64,000 nucleotides of DNA from JABCPH02 sp963524305. GTDB lineage: Bacteria; Fusobacteriota; Fusobacteriia; Fusobacteriales; Leptotrichiaceae. The notes beneath the pieces are model-generated. The model did no database searches and was not told the DNA's origin. It was given only the letters and a program-made list of their open reading frames with translations. Of this stretch, positions 7,890-16,731 are shown in pieces. The position numbers and the translations under genes are program-made. Positions within the stretch are counted from its first letter, which is position 1, and every line of letters begins with the position of its first letter. Location of the stretch: assembly GCA_963524305.1 (NCBI GenBank), contig CAURGH010000010.1, positions 10,233 to 74,232 of the forward strand, given 5' to 3'.

Positions 7890-8615
7890 ATGAGAAAACC
7901 AGTAATAGGAATAACATCATCTTACGAAAATAATCCAGAAAGACAAAATTCTTACTTGACAAGTGTTTCGATGGATTATAGTAAAGCGGTAATGGAATCA
8001 GGAGGAATTCCTTTTGTATTGCCAGTTCATGAAAATTTGGAAGTTATTAGAGAGCAGATTCAGCATTTGGATGGGTTGCTGTTAGCAGGTGGAGGGGATC
8101 CAGATCCCGTGCTTTATGGTGAGGATTGTTTGCAGAATGTTGGTAGCATTACACCTGAGAGAGATGCGTTTGAATTGGCGATTTTAGAGGAGTTTTTGAA
8201 GACTGAGAAACCAATTTTAGGTATTTGTCGTGGATTACAGTTGGCGAATGTTTATTATGGTGGAACACTTTATCAGGATATTTCTTACATTGACACAAAA
8301 ATTCAACATAGACAAACGTGGTTGCAACAATTGCCAACTCATAATATCGATATTTTTGAAAAAGATAATATTTTGTATGAAATTTTTGGAGAAAAAGCAA
8401 GAGTAAATTCATTCCATCATCAAATGATTAAAGATATGGGAAAAGGATTAACACCGATTGCAACAGCGTCTGATGGTGTTATTGAGGCTTTTCAAAATAA
8501 GAGTCATCCGTTTTTTTATGGAGTTCAATGGCATCCTGAAATGATGTCTACTCGTGGAAATAAAGATATGAAAAAGATTTTTGATAGATTTATTGGAGCT
8601 TGTAATACGAAATAA
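7890..8615 (+). CDS. Class I glutamine-amidotransferase-like gamma-glutamyl hydrolase (C26, PuuD-like)
   Basis: A 241-residue protein cleaving gamma-glutamyl amides. The nucleophile is Cys113 in ILGICRGLQL; His215 and Glu217 in VQWHPEM complete the triad. LLLAGGGDPDP near residue 63 is the oxyanion block. GAAGGGAAG lies before the ATG. It is third in the peptidase set, 145 bases after the dipeptidase. PuuD acts on gamma-glutamyl-GABA in putrescine breakdown, but no other puu gene is near. Cleavage of gamma-linked D-Glu-type peptides would fit these neighbours better; that is inference. Confidence 0.88.
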   Translation: MRKPVIGITSSYENNPERQNSYLTSVSMDYSKAVMESGGIPFVLPVHENLEVIREQIQHLDGLLLAGGGDPDPVLYGEDCLQNVGSITPERDAFELAILEEFLKTEKPILGICRGLQLANVYYGGTLYQDISYIDTKIQHRQTWLQQLPTHNIDIFEKDNILYEIFGEKARVNSFHHQMIKDMGKGLTPIATASDGVIEAFQNKSHPFFYGVQWHPEMMSTRGNKDMKKIFDRFIGACNTK

Positions 8616-8711
8616 TTTTTAATAATTAATGGTAAAAAATATAGAAAAGTAGAGAGAATTGAGCTTCAAAATAAAAATAAATAAAATTATAAACAAAAGT
8701 AAAAAATAGTA

Positions 8712-8740
8712 TTGATTTTTATTTAAAAAAGTAGTAATAT
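8712..8740 (+). promoter_or_regulatory. Promoter of the autotransporter gene
   Basis: TTGATT (8712-8717) and TAATAT (8735-8740) are 17 bases apart. The leader to the ATG at 8910 would be about 160 bases. It contains no recognised riboswitch, only a short TTGC/GCAA hairpin near 8829-8840. Confidence 0.45.
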
Positions 8741-8909
8741 TAAAATGAAAAAGTGAGACTAAAATAAAAATATAATATTGTGTGAAAAAATTAAGAAATA
8801 TTAAATTGAGGATTTTACTGTAACTTTCTTGCTGGGCAACAAAAAATTAATATTTGAATTTATAAGCATATTCGATTATATTTTGAATAAAAAAGGAGAG
8901 AGAGTTATT

Positions 8910-11810
8910 ATGAACAATAAAAAAGGACTATGTCTAGTAGGATTAGCCGCTCTTTTAGTTAGCTGTGGTGGCGGCGGAGGTGGAGGAGGTTCTACAACAA
9001 ATACCCCTACCCCAACAACACCAACAACTCCATCAGTTACAACTAAAGAACCAACTTATGGAACTTCGATAAACGGGGGAGTAAATGCGGCATTTAATTC
9101 AAGTGGAAACATACAATGGAATGGAAAAACAGGGTACAATGCTTCAAATCCTCATAACCACACAAATACAGCATATAATGGTAGTGGGGTAAAAGTAGGA
9201 ATAATCGATACAGGATTTAATAATTCAGCATATTCTGGTGATTTAACAAGTGAATTAGGAACTAGATATGAGAATGTTAATACAACAAATACAACTTTGC
9301 CAACAGATAACCATGGAGTTATAATTGCAAAATTAGTTGGAGGAACAACTTCAGGAGTAGCAAAAGGTGTTTCAATCGTAGCAGCAGATGCGACAGAAGT
9401 TAGCGGTTCTTCATCTTCAATAAATCCAACGGCTGCAATGTATGAAACATTGTACAATAAAGGTGTAAGAATTTATAACCAATCATTTGGAAGTGAAGGG
9501 TCATTAGCTGGATTTACTACAGATACTACATCTTCAAATTATTTTGGATATGCAGTTGGAACAGATATATTGAACTTTTATAAAAAAGCAGTAAATAATG
9601 GTTCGTTATTAGTATGGGCTGCTGGAAATAATTCGTCACAAACTTATTCAACATTGCAAGGAACATTGCCACACTGGGAACCTTCATTACAACAAGGTTG
9701 GTTGAATGTAGTAGGATTAACTCAAAAAGGAACTGATGCGAATAAAGGAAATATGAACTTGTCATGGAATAATTTACAACCGTATTCTCATGCAGGAGCT
9801 GCTAAAAACTGGACAGTATCAGCAATTGCTGATTATACAACATCAATCGGTGGTACAAATGTGGTTACTTTTGGAAGTTCAAATGCAACAGCAACAGTAT
9901 CAGGAACAGCAGCATTAATTAAACAAAAATATCCATTTATGGATGGAAGTTTATTAAGACAAACAATTTTATCTACAGCAACTGATATTGGAGATGAAGG
10001 TGTAGATGATGTTTATGGTTGGGGACTTTTAAATATTGATAAGGCGTTGAATGGACCAGCACGATTTGATAAGAGATTAGCTTTAGGAGATGCAGTTTCG
10101 GTTAATATTACTGACGGTGGAACTTATGTATTCTCAAATGATATTTCTGGAGATGCAGGATTGACATTGACAGGAAATGGTACTTTGAAATTAACAGGAA
10201 ATTCAACATTTACAGGTAATACGTCTGTTGCAAGCGGTTCACACTTGTATATAAATGGTGGATATAAATCATCTTCAGTAGCAATTGCGCAAAATGCAAC
10301 TTTATCGACACAAAATGCGAATGTATCTGGAAATGTAACAAACTCTGGAACAATTGCAAATACTGGGAATACAACATTATCTAGCTATGTAGCTACTGAT
10401 AATTCAAAAATTGAAAGTGATTTAGATTCGAGAATTAATGTAAAAGGAAAAGCTGAATTAGGAAATTCAACAATAGCAATTAAGGCAGAAAAAGATGGAG
10501 AAGCACAATATGTAACTGCAAAAGGTGAAAAAGTAAATGTAATTACATCTGATACTGAAGTAACAGGAAATCCAACAGTTACGACAACAGAAGCATTGAA
10601 ATCTGAAAAAACGCAAGATGGTAATTCAGTTGATGTAAAAGTTAGCAGAAAAAATGTAAACGAGTATGTTAAAGAAATTGACGGAGACCAAATGCAAAAA
10701 GATACAGCTGAAGGTCTTGAAGCATCATTGAAAGATTTAGATGAAAAAGTTGAAAATAATAATGATGAAAGTGTAAAAGAATTTAAGAAAGCAGCAGCTA
10801 AATTACAAACAATGTCTTCACATTCAGCATTGTCAACTCTAGATAGTTTGTCTGGACAAATTTATGCATCATCACAAGCATTAACATTTGAACAATCTCA
10901 AACAATTAATAAAGATTTGACTAATAGATTGGTAATGTTGGGAACACTGGATGATTCAAAAGAAAAATTTGGATTGTGGTTGTCTGGAATTGGTTCAAAA
11001 GGTAGATTAAAACAAGATGGATACGCAAAAGGTGATACTCATACATACGGTGGTCAAGTTGGAATTGATAGAAAATTCGGAGATAATTTAATATTAGGGG
11101 CAGCTTTGGCTTACTCTAGAGCAGATGTTAAATTTGATAGATATGGTGGAAAATCAGATGCTGATAGTTTTGCAACATCATTGTATGGAAGATTAGGAAA
11201 TAAAAACAATCCGTTATACTTGCAAGGAAGAATTGGAGTAGGATTTGTAGATACTGATGTTGAAAGAGATATTCTTTTGAGTAGTACTGATGTTTCTAGA
11301 CAAAAAATAAATCACAATGACAGAGTTGTTTCTGGATACTTGGAAACAGGGTATGACTTGAAAAATAAAGAAGGAGACTTCGTTGTAACACCATTTGTTG
11401 GATTGAGTCATGATTCAGTTAGAAGAGGAGCTTTCTCAGAAACAAATAGCCAATTTGGATTGACAGCAGATAAGAAAACTTATGATCAAACTTCAGGATT
11501 AGTAGGATTGAGAGTAGGAAAAGCAGTAAGATTTAATAATGGAGCTAAAACAACATTGCAAGGATATGTAACACACCAAAGAGCATTTAATGATGAAGAT
11601 TTGAGTTTTGATGCACATTATACAGGATTACCTGGAACAAACTTTAGTGTAAAAGGAATTGGATTAGAAAAATCTCAAACTTGGGTAGGAGTAGGAGCAT
11701 TGACTGAATTTAATCCAAGAATGGCTTGGTATGTAAACTACGATGCTAAATTAAGAAGTGATAAAAATAATAACAATGTATTTACAACAGGTTTAAGATG
11801 GAGTTTCTAA
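8910..11810 (+). CDS. Lipoprotein S8 (subtilisin-like) serine protease autotransporter
   Basis: The 966-residue protein has a lipoprotein signal ending LLVSC, making Cys19 the lipid anchor, followed by eight Gly and a Thr/Pro-rich linker. The protease domain carries Asp100 (GIIDTGF), His135 (DNHGVI), oxyanion Asn240 (WAAGN) and Ser324 (FGSSNATATVSG). A Ser/Thr/Asn-rich beta-helical stalk with the passenger-type repeat GNGTLKLTGNSTFTG follows. The last 280 residues form the outer-membrane barrel, ending in Phe (GLRWSF). The layout resembles Neisseria NalP/AspA. The start at 8910 has AAAGGAGAG before it and produces the signal; a TTG 27 codons upstream does not. It stands alone, with its own promoter and terminator. 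Processing of surface proteins such as the neighbouring TpsA is possible. Confidence 0.93.
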   Translation: MNNKKGLCLVGLAALLVSCGGGGGGGGSTTNTPTPTTPTTPSVTTKEPTYGTSINGGVNAAFNSSGNIQWNGKTGYNASNPHNHTNTAYNGSGVKVGIIDTGFNNSAYSGDLTSELGTRYENVNTTNTTLPTDNHGVIIAKLVGGTTSGVAKGVSIVAADATEVSGSSSSINPTAAMYETLYNKGVRIYNQSFGSEGSLAGFTTDTTSSNYFGYAVGTDILNFYKKAVNNGSLLVWAAGNNSSQTYSTLQGTLPHWEPSLQQGWLNVVGLTQKGTDANKGNMNLSWNNLQPYSHAGAAKNWTVSAIADYTTSIGGTNVVTFGSSNATATVSGTAALIKQKYPFMDGSLLRQTILSTATDIGDEGVDDVYGWGLLNIDKALNGPARFDKRLALGDAVSVNITDGGTYVFSNDISGDAGLTLTGNGTLKLTGNSTFTGNTSVASGSHLYINGGYKSSSVAIAQNATLSTQNANVSGNVTNSGTIANTGNTTLSSYVATDNSKIESDLDSRINVKGKAELGNSTIAIKAEKDGEAQYVTAKGEKVNVITSDTEVTGNPTVTTTEALKSEKTQDGNSVDVKVSRKNVNEYVKEIDGDQMQKDTAEGLEASLKDLDEKVENNNDESVKEFKKAAAKLQTMSSHSALSTLDSLSGQIYASSQALTFEQSQTINKDLTNRLVMLGTLDDSKEKFGLWLSGIGSKGRLKQDGYAKGDTHTYGGQVGIDRKFGDNLILGAALAYSRADVKFDRYGGKSDADSFATSLYGRLGNKNNPLYLQGRIGVGFVDTDVERDILLSSTDVSRQKINHNDRVVSGYLETGYDLKNKEGDFVVTPFVGLSHDSVRRGAFSETNSQFGLTADKKTYDQTSGLVGLRVGKAVRFNNGAKTTLQGYVTHQRAFNDEDLSFDAHYTGLPGTNFSVKGIGLEKSQTWVGVGALTEFNPRMAWYVNYDAKLRSDKNNNNVFTTGLRWSF

Positions 11811-11893
11811 TTAGTTTTAAGTAATAAATTGTTAGAATTATTTAAAAATGATTATATTTCATACGACAAGGTTTGTAATTAAGATATAGTTTT

Positions 11894-11926
11894 AAGACGA
11901 TTCGTGTTAGAATCGTCTTTTTTTTC
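11894..11926 (+). terminator. Rho-independent terminator after the autotransporter gene
   Basis: AAGACGATT pairs perfectly with AATCGTCTT over an eight-base loop, followed by T8-9. Confidence 0.9.
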
Positions 11927-12059
11927 TTATACATCGCTAGATACTATAAAATAACATTTTTTCACAAAGTATAGATACTTTATTCACAAATCTCTAATAC
12001 TACATTTTAACATTTAAAATATTTTTCTGTTATCTTTAAAATAAAATTCTTCTTTTTCT

Positions 12060-12118
12060 AACTTTTGATTATCAAAAGTTCTAATATAAGATAATGAAAT
12101 TTGTATAAAACTTTTGAT
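12060..12118. promoter_or_regulatory. Candidate operator: palindrome plus half-site upstream of tpsA
   Basis: AACTTTTGA and TCAAAAGTT flank TTA in a 21-base perfect palindrome (12060-12080). A further copy of one arm, AACTTTTGAT, lies at 12109-12118, just before the presumed promoter. Spaced copies of one palindromic arm next to a promoter suggest a dimeric regulator. The regulator is unknown. Confidence 0.4.
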
Positions 12119-12137
12119 AGAATTGTCAAGCAAAATA

Positions 12138-12165
12138 TTCTTGCGCGAGGATAAAATAGTATAAT
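12138..12165 (+). promoter_or_regulatory. Presumed tpsA-tpsB promoter
   Basis: TATAAT at 12160-12165 with TTCTTG 16 bases upstream. Transcription would start near 12172, inside the first leader hairpin or just before it, leaving a leader of about 160 bases. Confidence 0.45.
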
Positions 12166-12169
12166 ATAT

Positions 12170-12236
12170 GGCCGAATATTGAATTTGGTCTGAACAATAA
12201 GGAATAAGTCTTCTGAATAAGAGGACTTTTCCTGTT
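12170..12236 (+). ncRNA. Two-hairpin structured 5' leader of tpsA
   Basis: Hairpin 1: GGCCGAAT pairs with ATTTGGTC around a five-base loop (12170-12190). Hairpin 2 (12193-12236): AAGTCTTC pairs with GAGGACTT around TGAATAA, extended by AGGAA/TTCCT and AAC/GTT. ATTTTTTAA follows at 12242-12249. A start codon with AAGGG upstream opens a seven-codon reading, MSKSLKR, at 12264. It may be a regulatory leader or attenuator; it matches no riboswitch I recognise. Confidence 0.35.
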
Positions 12237-12330
12237 AAAACATTTTTTAAAAGGGATTTATGTATGAGTAAAAGTTTGAAACGATAAAAATTATAAATTG
12301 GACTAATTTTTTAGTAGAAAGAGAGAAAAA

Positions 12331-15300
12331 ATGAGCAATAATTTAAAAATGATTGAAAAGAAAATAAAAGCATACAGCAAAAGAACGAAAACTTTAACAT
12401 TTACAAGAGGAACATTAATAAGTTTTTTGCTAACAGGTGGTATAGGTATCGTTTCACAAAATGCAGTTGCAAGGGATTTGAGAACAAGAGAAGCGAATAA
12501 CATTGTTATTCAAAATGAAAATGGGCTAAATAAAGGTACAAGTGAAAATGGGACAGATGTAATAAATATTGTCAATCCAAATAGCAACGGACTTTCTCAT
12601 AACAAATATAATGAATTTAATGTAGGTGAAAATAACGGAGTAATTTTAAATAATAGTAAGGTCGATGGAAATTCAGTTTTAGGTGGAAAAGTTACTGCCA
12701 ATACGAATTTAACAAATAATGCGAGAGTAATTTTAAATGAAGTAAAAGGGAGTAATGCTTCAAACTTAAATGGAGGAATTGAAGTATTTGGAGCAAAATC
12801 TGATTTAATAATTGCAAATGAAAATGGAATCAATGTAAATGGTGCAAACTTTATAAATACAGGTGCTTTGAATTTAAGTACGGGTCGAGTGAATTTAGAT
12901 GGTGGGAATTTAGTATTAGATACTTCTAAATCATTGAATAGCAGATTGAATATAGGAGAAAGAGGAGTTACTACAGATTCTGACTATTTTGGATTAATTG
13001 CAAGAACAGTTAATATTAATGGTGGAATTAATAATTCTTCCAATAAAAAGACTAATATTAATATAATTGCAGGTACAAATAAAGTTGATTTGAATACTGG
13101 AAATATTGAAAGCGTGAAAGTGGATGAGAAAGCTCCTGATTATGCAATTAATGGAAGTTCTTTAGGTTCTATGTATGGAAATAATATAAATATTATTAGT
13201 ACAGAAAAAGGAGCTGGAGTAAGGCATGAAGGAGCCATTTATTCAGAAAATGATATAGATATTCTCGTTAAAGGAAATCTGGAAAATATTGGTGGAACAA
13301 TGGAAGCTAAGAAAAATGTGTCATTGGAAGCTGATAAAGTAGTTAATAGAAGTGTTTTGAATGGAAATGAAAAAGTAACAACAAAAGAAGGAGAAACAAA
13401 ATTACATAGACGAAGAGGAATTATTTATTATGATAATTCAGTAAATATGAATGATGTAAATATAGAAGATTTAGATAAATTGACAGTAAAAGAAGCTAAA
13501 ATTGTAGCTGGAAATAATGTAGAAATTAATCATAATACAACTGGAGAAAATCGTTCTATAGAAAATATTGGCGGAAAAATAGAAGCTGGAAAAAATATTG
13601 TGATGAAAGGGGATGTAGTATCTAAAGATTTACAAAAAGAAGTTGCTATTAATGATTTGTTGCCATTAATAAAAGTTGATTTACGTTGGGAGCATAGAAG
13701 TTTAGTAAATAATGGATATTTTAATGGAAGAAATGATTTAAATGATGGAAATTTATTAGATGCTTTAAAAATTATTGCACGAAGTCCTAAAAACAGTGGA
13801 TATTACGATGCGTTGAAACAGGTGGAAAATCCTACTTTGAATCTTGTTTTAAATTCTGTTTTAGGGGAAGATTGGAGAGCAAGAAACACTATAAAAAATC
13901 CGGCTGAGTGGAATACGGAAGGGAAAATTACTTTGAATGCGAATGCAGATACTTTGATTTCAGCAGGAGAAAATATTGTTTTACAAGGTGGAAATATCGA
14001 ATTAGGAAACAAAACCAATCAAAAATCTAAAAATGTTGTTGTTGGAAATAATACTACAGAAGGAATGTCAAATGAAATCACATTAGGAAATTCAAGAAAT
14101 TCAGTTGAAGCTGGGAAAAATATTTTAATAAATGGAAATAAAATCATTTCTGGGAATACAGATATAAAATCAGGAGATGACACAGTTATTGTTTCTAAAA
14201 ATGATATTGATTTATTTGGAACTAAAGTGACTGGAAAAAATGTGTTAGTTGATGCTAAAAAAGATATTAATTTAGAAACATCAATAAATACTAATGGAAA
14301 AGGGAACCAAGAAGTATTTAAAAAAACTTCATTAGAAGGAGATCTTGTAAATATAAAAGGAAATAATGTTCAATTAAAAGGAGTAGATATTTCAGGGAAT
14401 ACTAGAATTGATGCAGATAGTTTAGGAATTGACAGTCAACAATTGTTAAATTCATCTTATAAAGAAAAACATATCGAAGGAAACAAAAAAACATTAAACG
14501 ACCACAGATATTCTACAGAATCAAAAGGTTCAATTGTTTCAAATAGTTCACAAATAAATGGTGACAACATATTAATAAATGTAAATAAAAATATGGATAT
14601 AAAAAATAGTGCAATTACAGGAAATGATAAAAATAGTACAGTTGTAATAAACGTTGGAGAAAATTTAAATGTTTCAAATAGAGAAAATGTTTCATACGAA
14701 AAAGCAACAGATGATTTTAGAGGAAAAGATAAAGAAACTTACAAATTAGTTCGATACACAAAATCCGAAACATCGACTACATCGTCTGAAGCAAGTAACG
14801 TAATATCTGGAAAAAATCTTTATGTTTCAGCTAAAAATTTAGGAGTAAAAGGAAGTGCTATAAATTCTGGAAAAGATTTAGTTTTAGATGTTGATGGAAA
14901 AACTACATTGAGCGAAGGTATTGAGAAAAAAGTAAATAAATTAACAGATTTTTCTATGGGAAGTTCGATAAGATACAGTTCTGTAGACAGCAAAGAAAAA
15001 ACTTCTAATGGAAGTTCAATTAAAGGAGAAAATATAGTATTTATTTCTAAAGGAGATATTGAAAATTCTGGATCTAAAATAGAAGGAAATGGTAAAGTAG
15101 TTATAAAATCAGATGGAAATATTATCAATAAAGCCGTAGCTAATGAAAAAGTTTCTAATACGACAAATGTAACTGTAGGAATTGTGGCTTCTGGAAAAGT
15201 TGGTATAGCTGGAGTAGGAGCAAGTGGAAGCATAAATACATTAACAAATGAATCAAGCAGTTCAGTTTCAACTGTAAAAGACTTATTGACACCAAATAAA

Positions 15301-16731
15301 GATTATCTTGGTGATATTGCTAACGGAAGTATTGGAGTTAAATTAAATGTATCAAATGAAAAAGTTGATTCTAAAAAATGGGAAAATGGTACAATAATTT
15401 CAAAAAATGATGATGTCGAAATTGCTTCAAAAGGGACATTAGATATTGGTGGTACAGACATTGCTGGTAAAAAAGATATTATCTTAAAAGGTGGTAATAT
15501 TGAAACAACAAAATATCAAAATAGTGAAACAAAAAAAGGAAATAACTTTAATGCTGGTATAACTCAAACAGTTGATATATCAAATGAAGCAGCAAATAAA
15601 ATAAATAGTATCGTAAAAGATACACACACTATTAAAGATATCGTAAAAAGCAATGATATTTCACAAGCAGAAAAAGTAGTAGAAACAGCTAAAAATATCA
15701 AAAAAACATCAGAAAGTTTCCCAGAATTAGCTACAAAAGACATTTTAAATGTAGTTTCAAAACAAAATGTATCTTTAGATTATACTCATACGATTAATAA
15801 AGAAACATCACAAAATACAAACTCAATTAATTCGGATAGTGGAAAAGTTTCATTAGAAAGCACAAAAGGTGATATAAATTTAGTTGGAACAAATATAAAA
15901 GCAAATAATGTAATGCTAGATAGTAAAAATAATTTGAATATTTCAGCAGGAGAAAAACAAAAATTTGAAGAAATTGATGGAGTGAATGCTGGTTTAACAG
16001 TAACAGAAAAAATAGGTGTTAATATTAAAGATGGAGCTAATGCAAAAGTAGGATTAGGTGTGAACGCTGGATATACAGGAAGCACAAAATTAAATAATAG
16101 TGGAAAAGACTCAGTTGTTGAAGCAAATAATTTAGTGATAAAAACTGAGAAAGACACTAATTTAAATGGAGCAAAATTGACTGCTAATAATGTTAATTTA
16201 GATACAAATAATCTTAATGTTACAAATACGAAAACTAAGACATATGAAGATAGTAGAGGATTAGGAGTAAACTTTGATGCAGGAGTAGGAGCATCTTCTA
16301 ATACAGTAATATTAGTCGATGGTTCAGTTTCTGGAAACTTGTCATATACTGCAAAAGGTGGAATTAATGTTGAGTCACAAACAGGAATAGTGGCTTCGAA
16401 TAATTTTAATGGAACAGTAAAAGGTGATGTTAATAATACAGGAGGATTGTTAAAAGCAAATAATCAAAAAGCTAATCTTGTAGTTAACGGAAATGAAAAT
16501 AATAAAAAGGATGTAACATTTGAAATAGAAGGTGGAATTAATGCTTCGAGTTCGATAGGAACTAATGGTGAAAACTTTAAGTTAAATGGAAATATAGATC
16601 CGTTTAAAGCAAAGGTTGGAATTATAAATGCGAATAGAGAAGATAAAAATGAAATTTCGATTGAAACAAAACCGATTAAAGATGTTATTACTGAAGAAAA
16701 ATTAAAAAAATTTTTTAACGGAGAAAAATAA
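12331..16731 (+). CDS. Filamentous haemagglutinin-type two-partner secretion exoprotein (TpsA)
   Basis: A 1466-residue secreted adhesin-like protein. Residues 1-47 form an extended signal peptide with a basic front (KMIEKKIKAYSKRTK), a hydrophobic core and cleavage after NAVA. The TPS secretion domain follows, with NGLSHNKYNEFNV and IVNPNSNG blocks near residues 70-95. The rest is Asn/Gly/Ser-rich beta-helix repeat typical of haemagglutinin-repeat proteins. The C-terminus (ITEEKLKKFFNGEK) shows no recognisable toxin or VENN-type boundary, so adhesion or biofilm function is likelier than contact-dependent inhibition. GAAAGAGAG precedes the ATG. Its stop overlaps the tpsB start by one base. Confidence 0.9.
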   Translation: MSNNLKMIEKKIKAYSKRTKTLTFTRGTLISFLLTGGIGIVSQNAVARDLRTREANNIVIQNENGLNKGTSENGTDVINIVNPNSNGLSHNKYNEFNVGENNGVILNNSKVDGNSVLGGKVTANTNLTNNARVILNEVKGSNASNLNGGIEVFGAKSDLIIANENGINVNGANFINTGALNLSTGRVNLDGGNLVLDTSKSLNSRLNIGERGVTTDSDYFGLIARTVNINGGINNSSNKKTNINIIAGTNKVDLNTGNIESVKVDEKAPDYAINGSSLGSMYGNNINIISTEKGAGVRHEGAIYSENDIDILVKGNLENIGGTMEAKKNVSLEADKVVNRSVLNGNEKVTTKEGETKLHRRRGIIYYDNSVNMNDVNIEDLDKLTVKEAKIVAGNNVEINHNTTGENRSIENIGGKIEAGKNIVMKGDVVSKDLQKEVAINDLLPLIKVDLRWEHRSLVNNGYFNGRNDLNDGNLLDALKIIARSPKNSGYYDALKQVENPTLNLVLNSVLGEDWRARNTIKNPAEWNTEGKITLNANADTLISAGENIVLQGGNIELGNKTNQKSKNVVVGNNTTEGMSNEITLGNSRNSVEAGKNILINGNKIISGNTDIKSGDDTVIVSKNDIDLFGTKVTGKNVLVDAKKDINLETSINTNGKGNQEVFKKTSLEGDLVNIKGNNVQLKGVDISGNTRIDADSLGIDSQQLLNSSYKEKHIEGNKKTLNDHRYSTESKGSIVSNSSQINGDNILINVNKNMDIKNSAITGNDKNSTVVINVGENLNVSNRENVSYEKATDDFRGKDKETYKLVRYTKSETSTTSSEASNVISGKNLYVSAKNLGVKGSAINSGKDLVLDVDGKTTLSEGIEKKVNKLTDFSMGSSIRYSSVDSKEKTSNGSSIKGENIVFISKGDIENSGSKIEGNGKVVIKSDGNIINKAVANEKVSNTTNVTVGIVASGKVGIAGVGASGSINTLTNESSSSVSTVKDLLTPNKDYLGDIANGSIGVKLNVSNEKVDSKKWENGTIISKNDDVEIASKGTLDIGGTDIAGKKDIILKGGNIETTKYQNSETKKGNNFNAGITQTVDISNEAANKINSIVKDTHTIKDIVKSNDISQAEKVVETAKNIKKTSESFPELATKDILNVVSKQNVSLDYTHTINKETSQNTNSINSDSGKVSLESTKGDINLVGTNIKANNVMLDSKNNLNISAGEKQKFEEIDGVNAGLTVTEKIGVNIKDGANAKVGLGVNAGYTGSTKLNNSGKDSVVEANNLVIKTEKDTNLNGAKLTANNVNLDTNNLNVTNTKTKTYEDSRGLGVNFDAGVGASSNTVILVDGSVSGNLSYTAKGGINVESQTGIVASNNFNGTVKGDVNNTGGLLKANNQKANLVVNGNENNKKDVTFEIEGGINASSSIGTNGENFKLNGNIDPFKAKVGIINANREDKNEISIETKPIKDVITEEKLKKFFNGEK

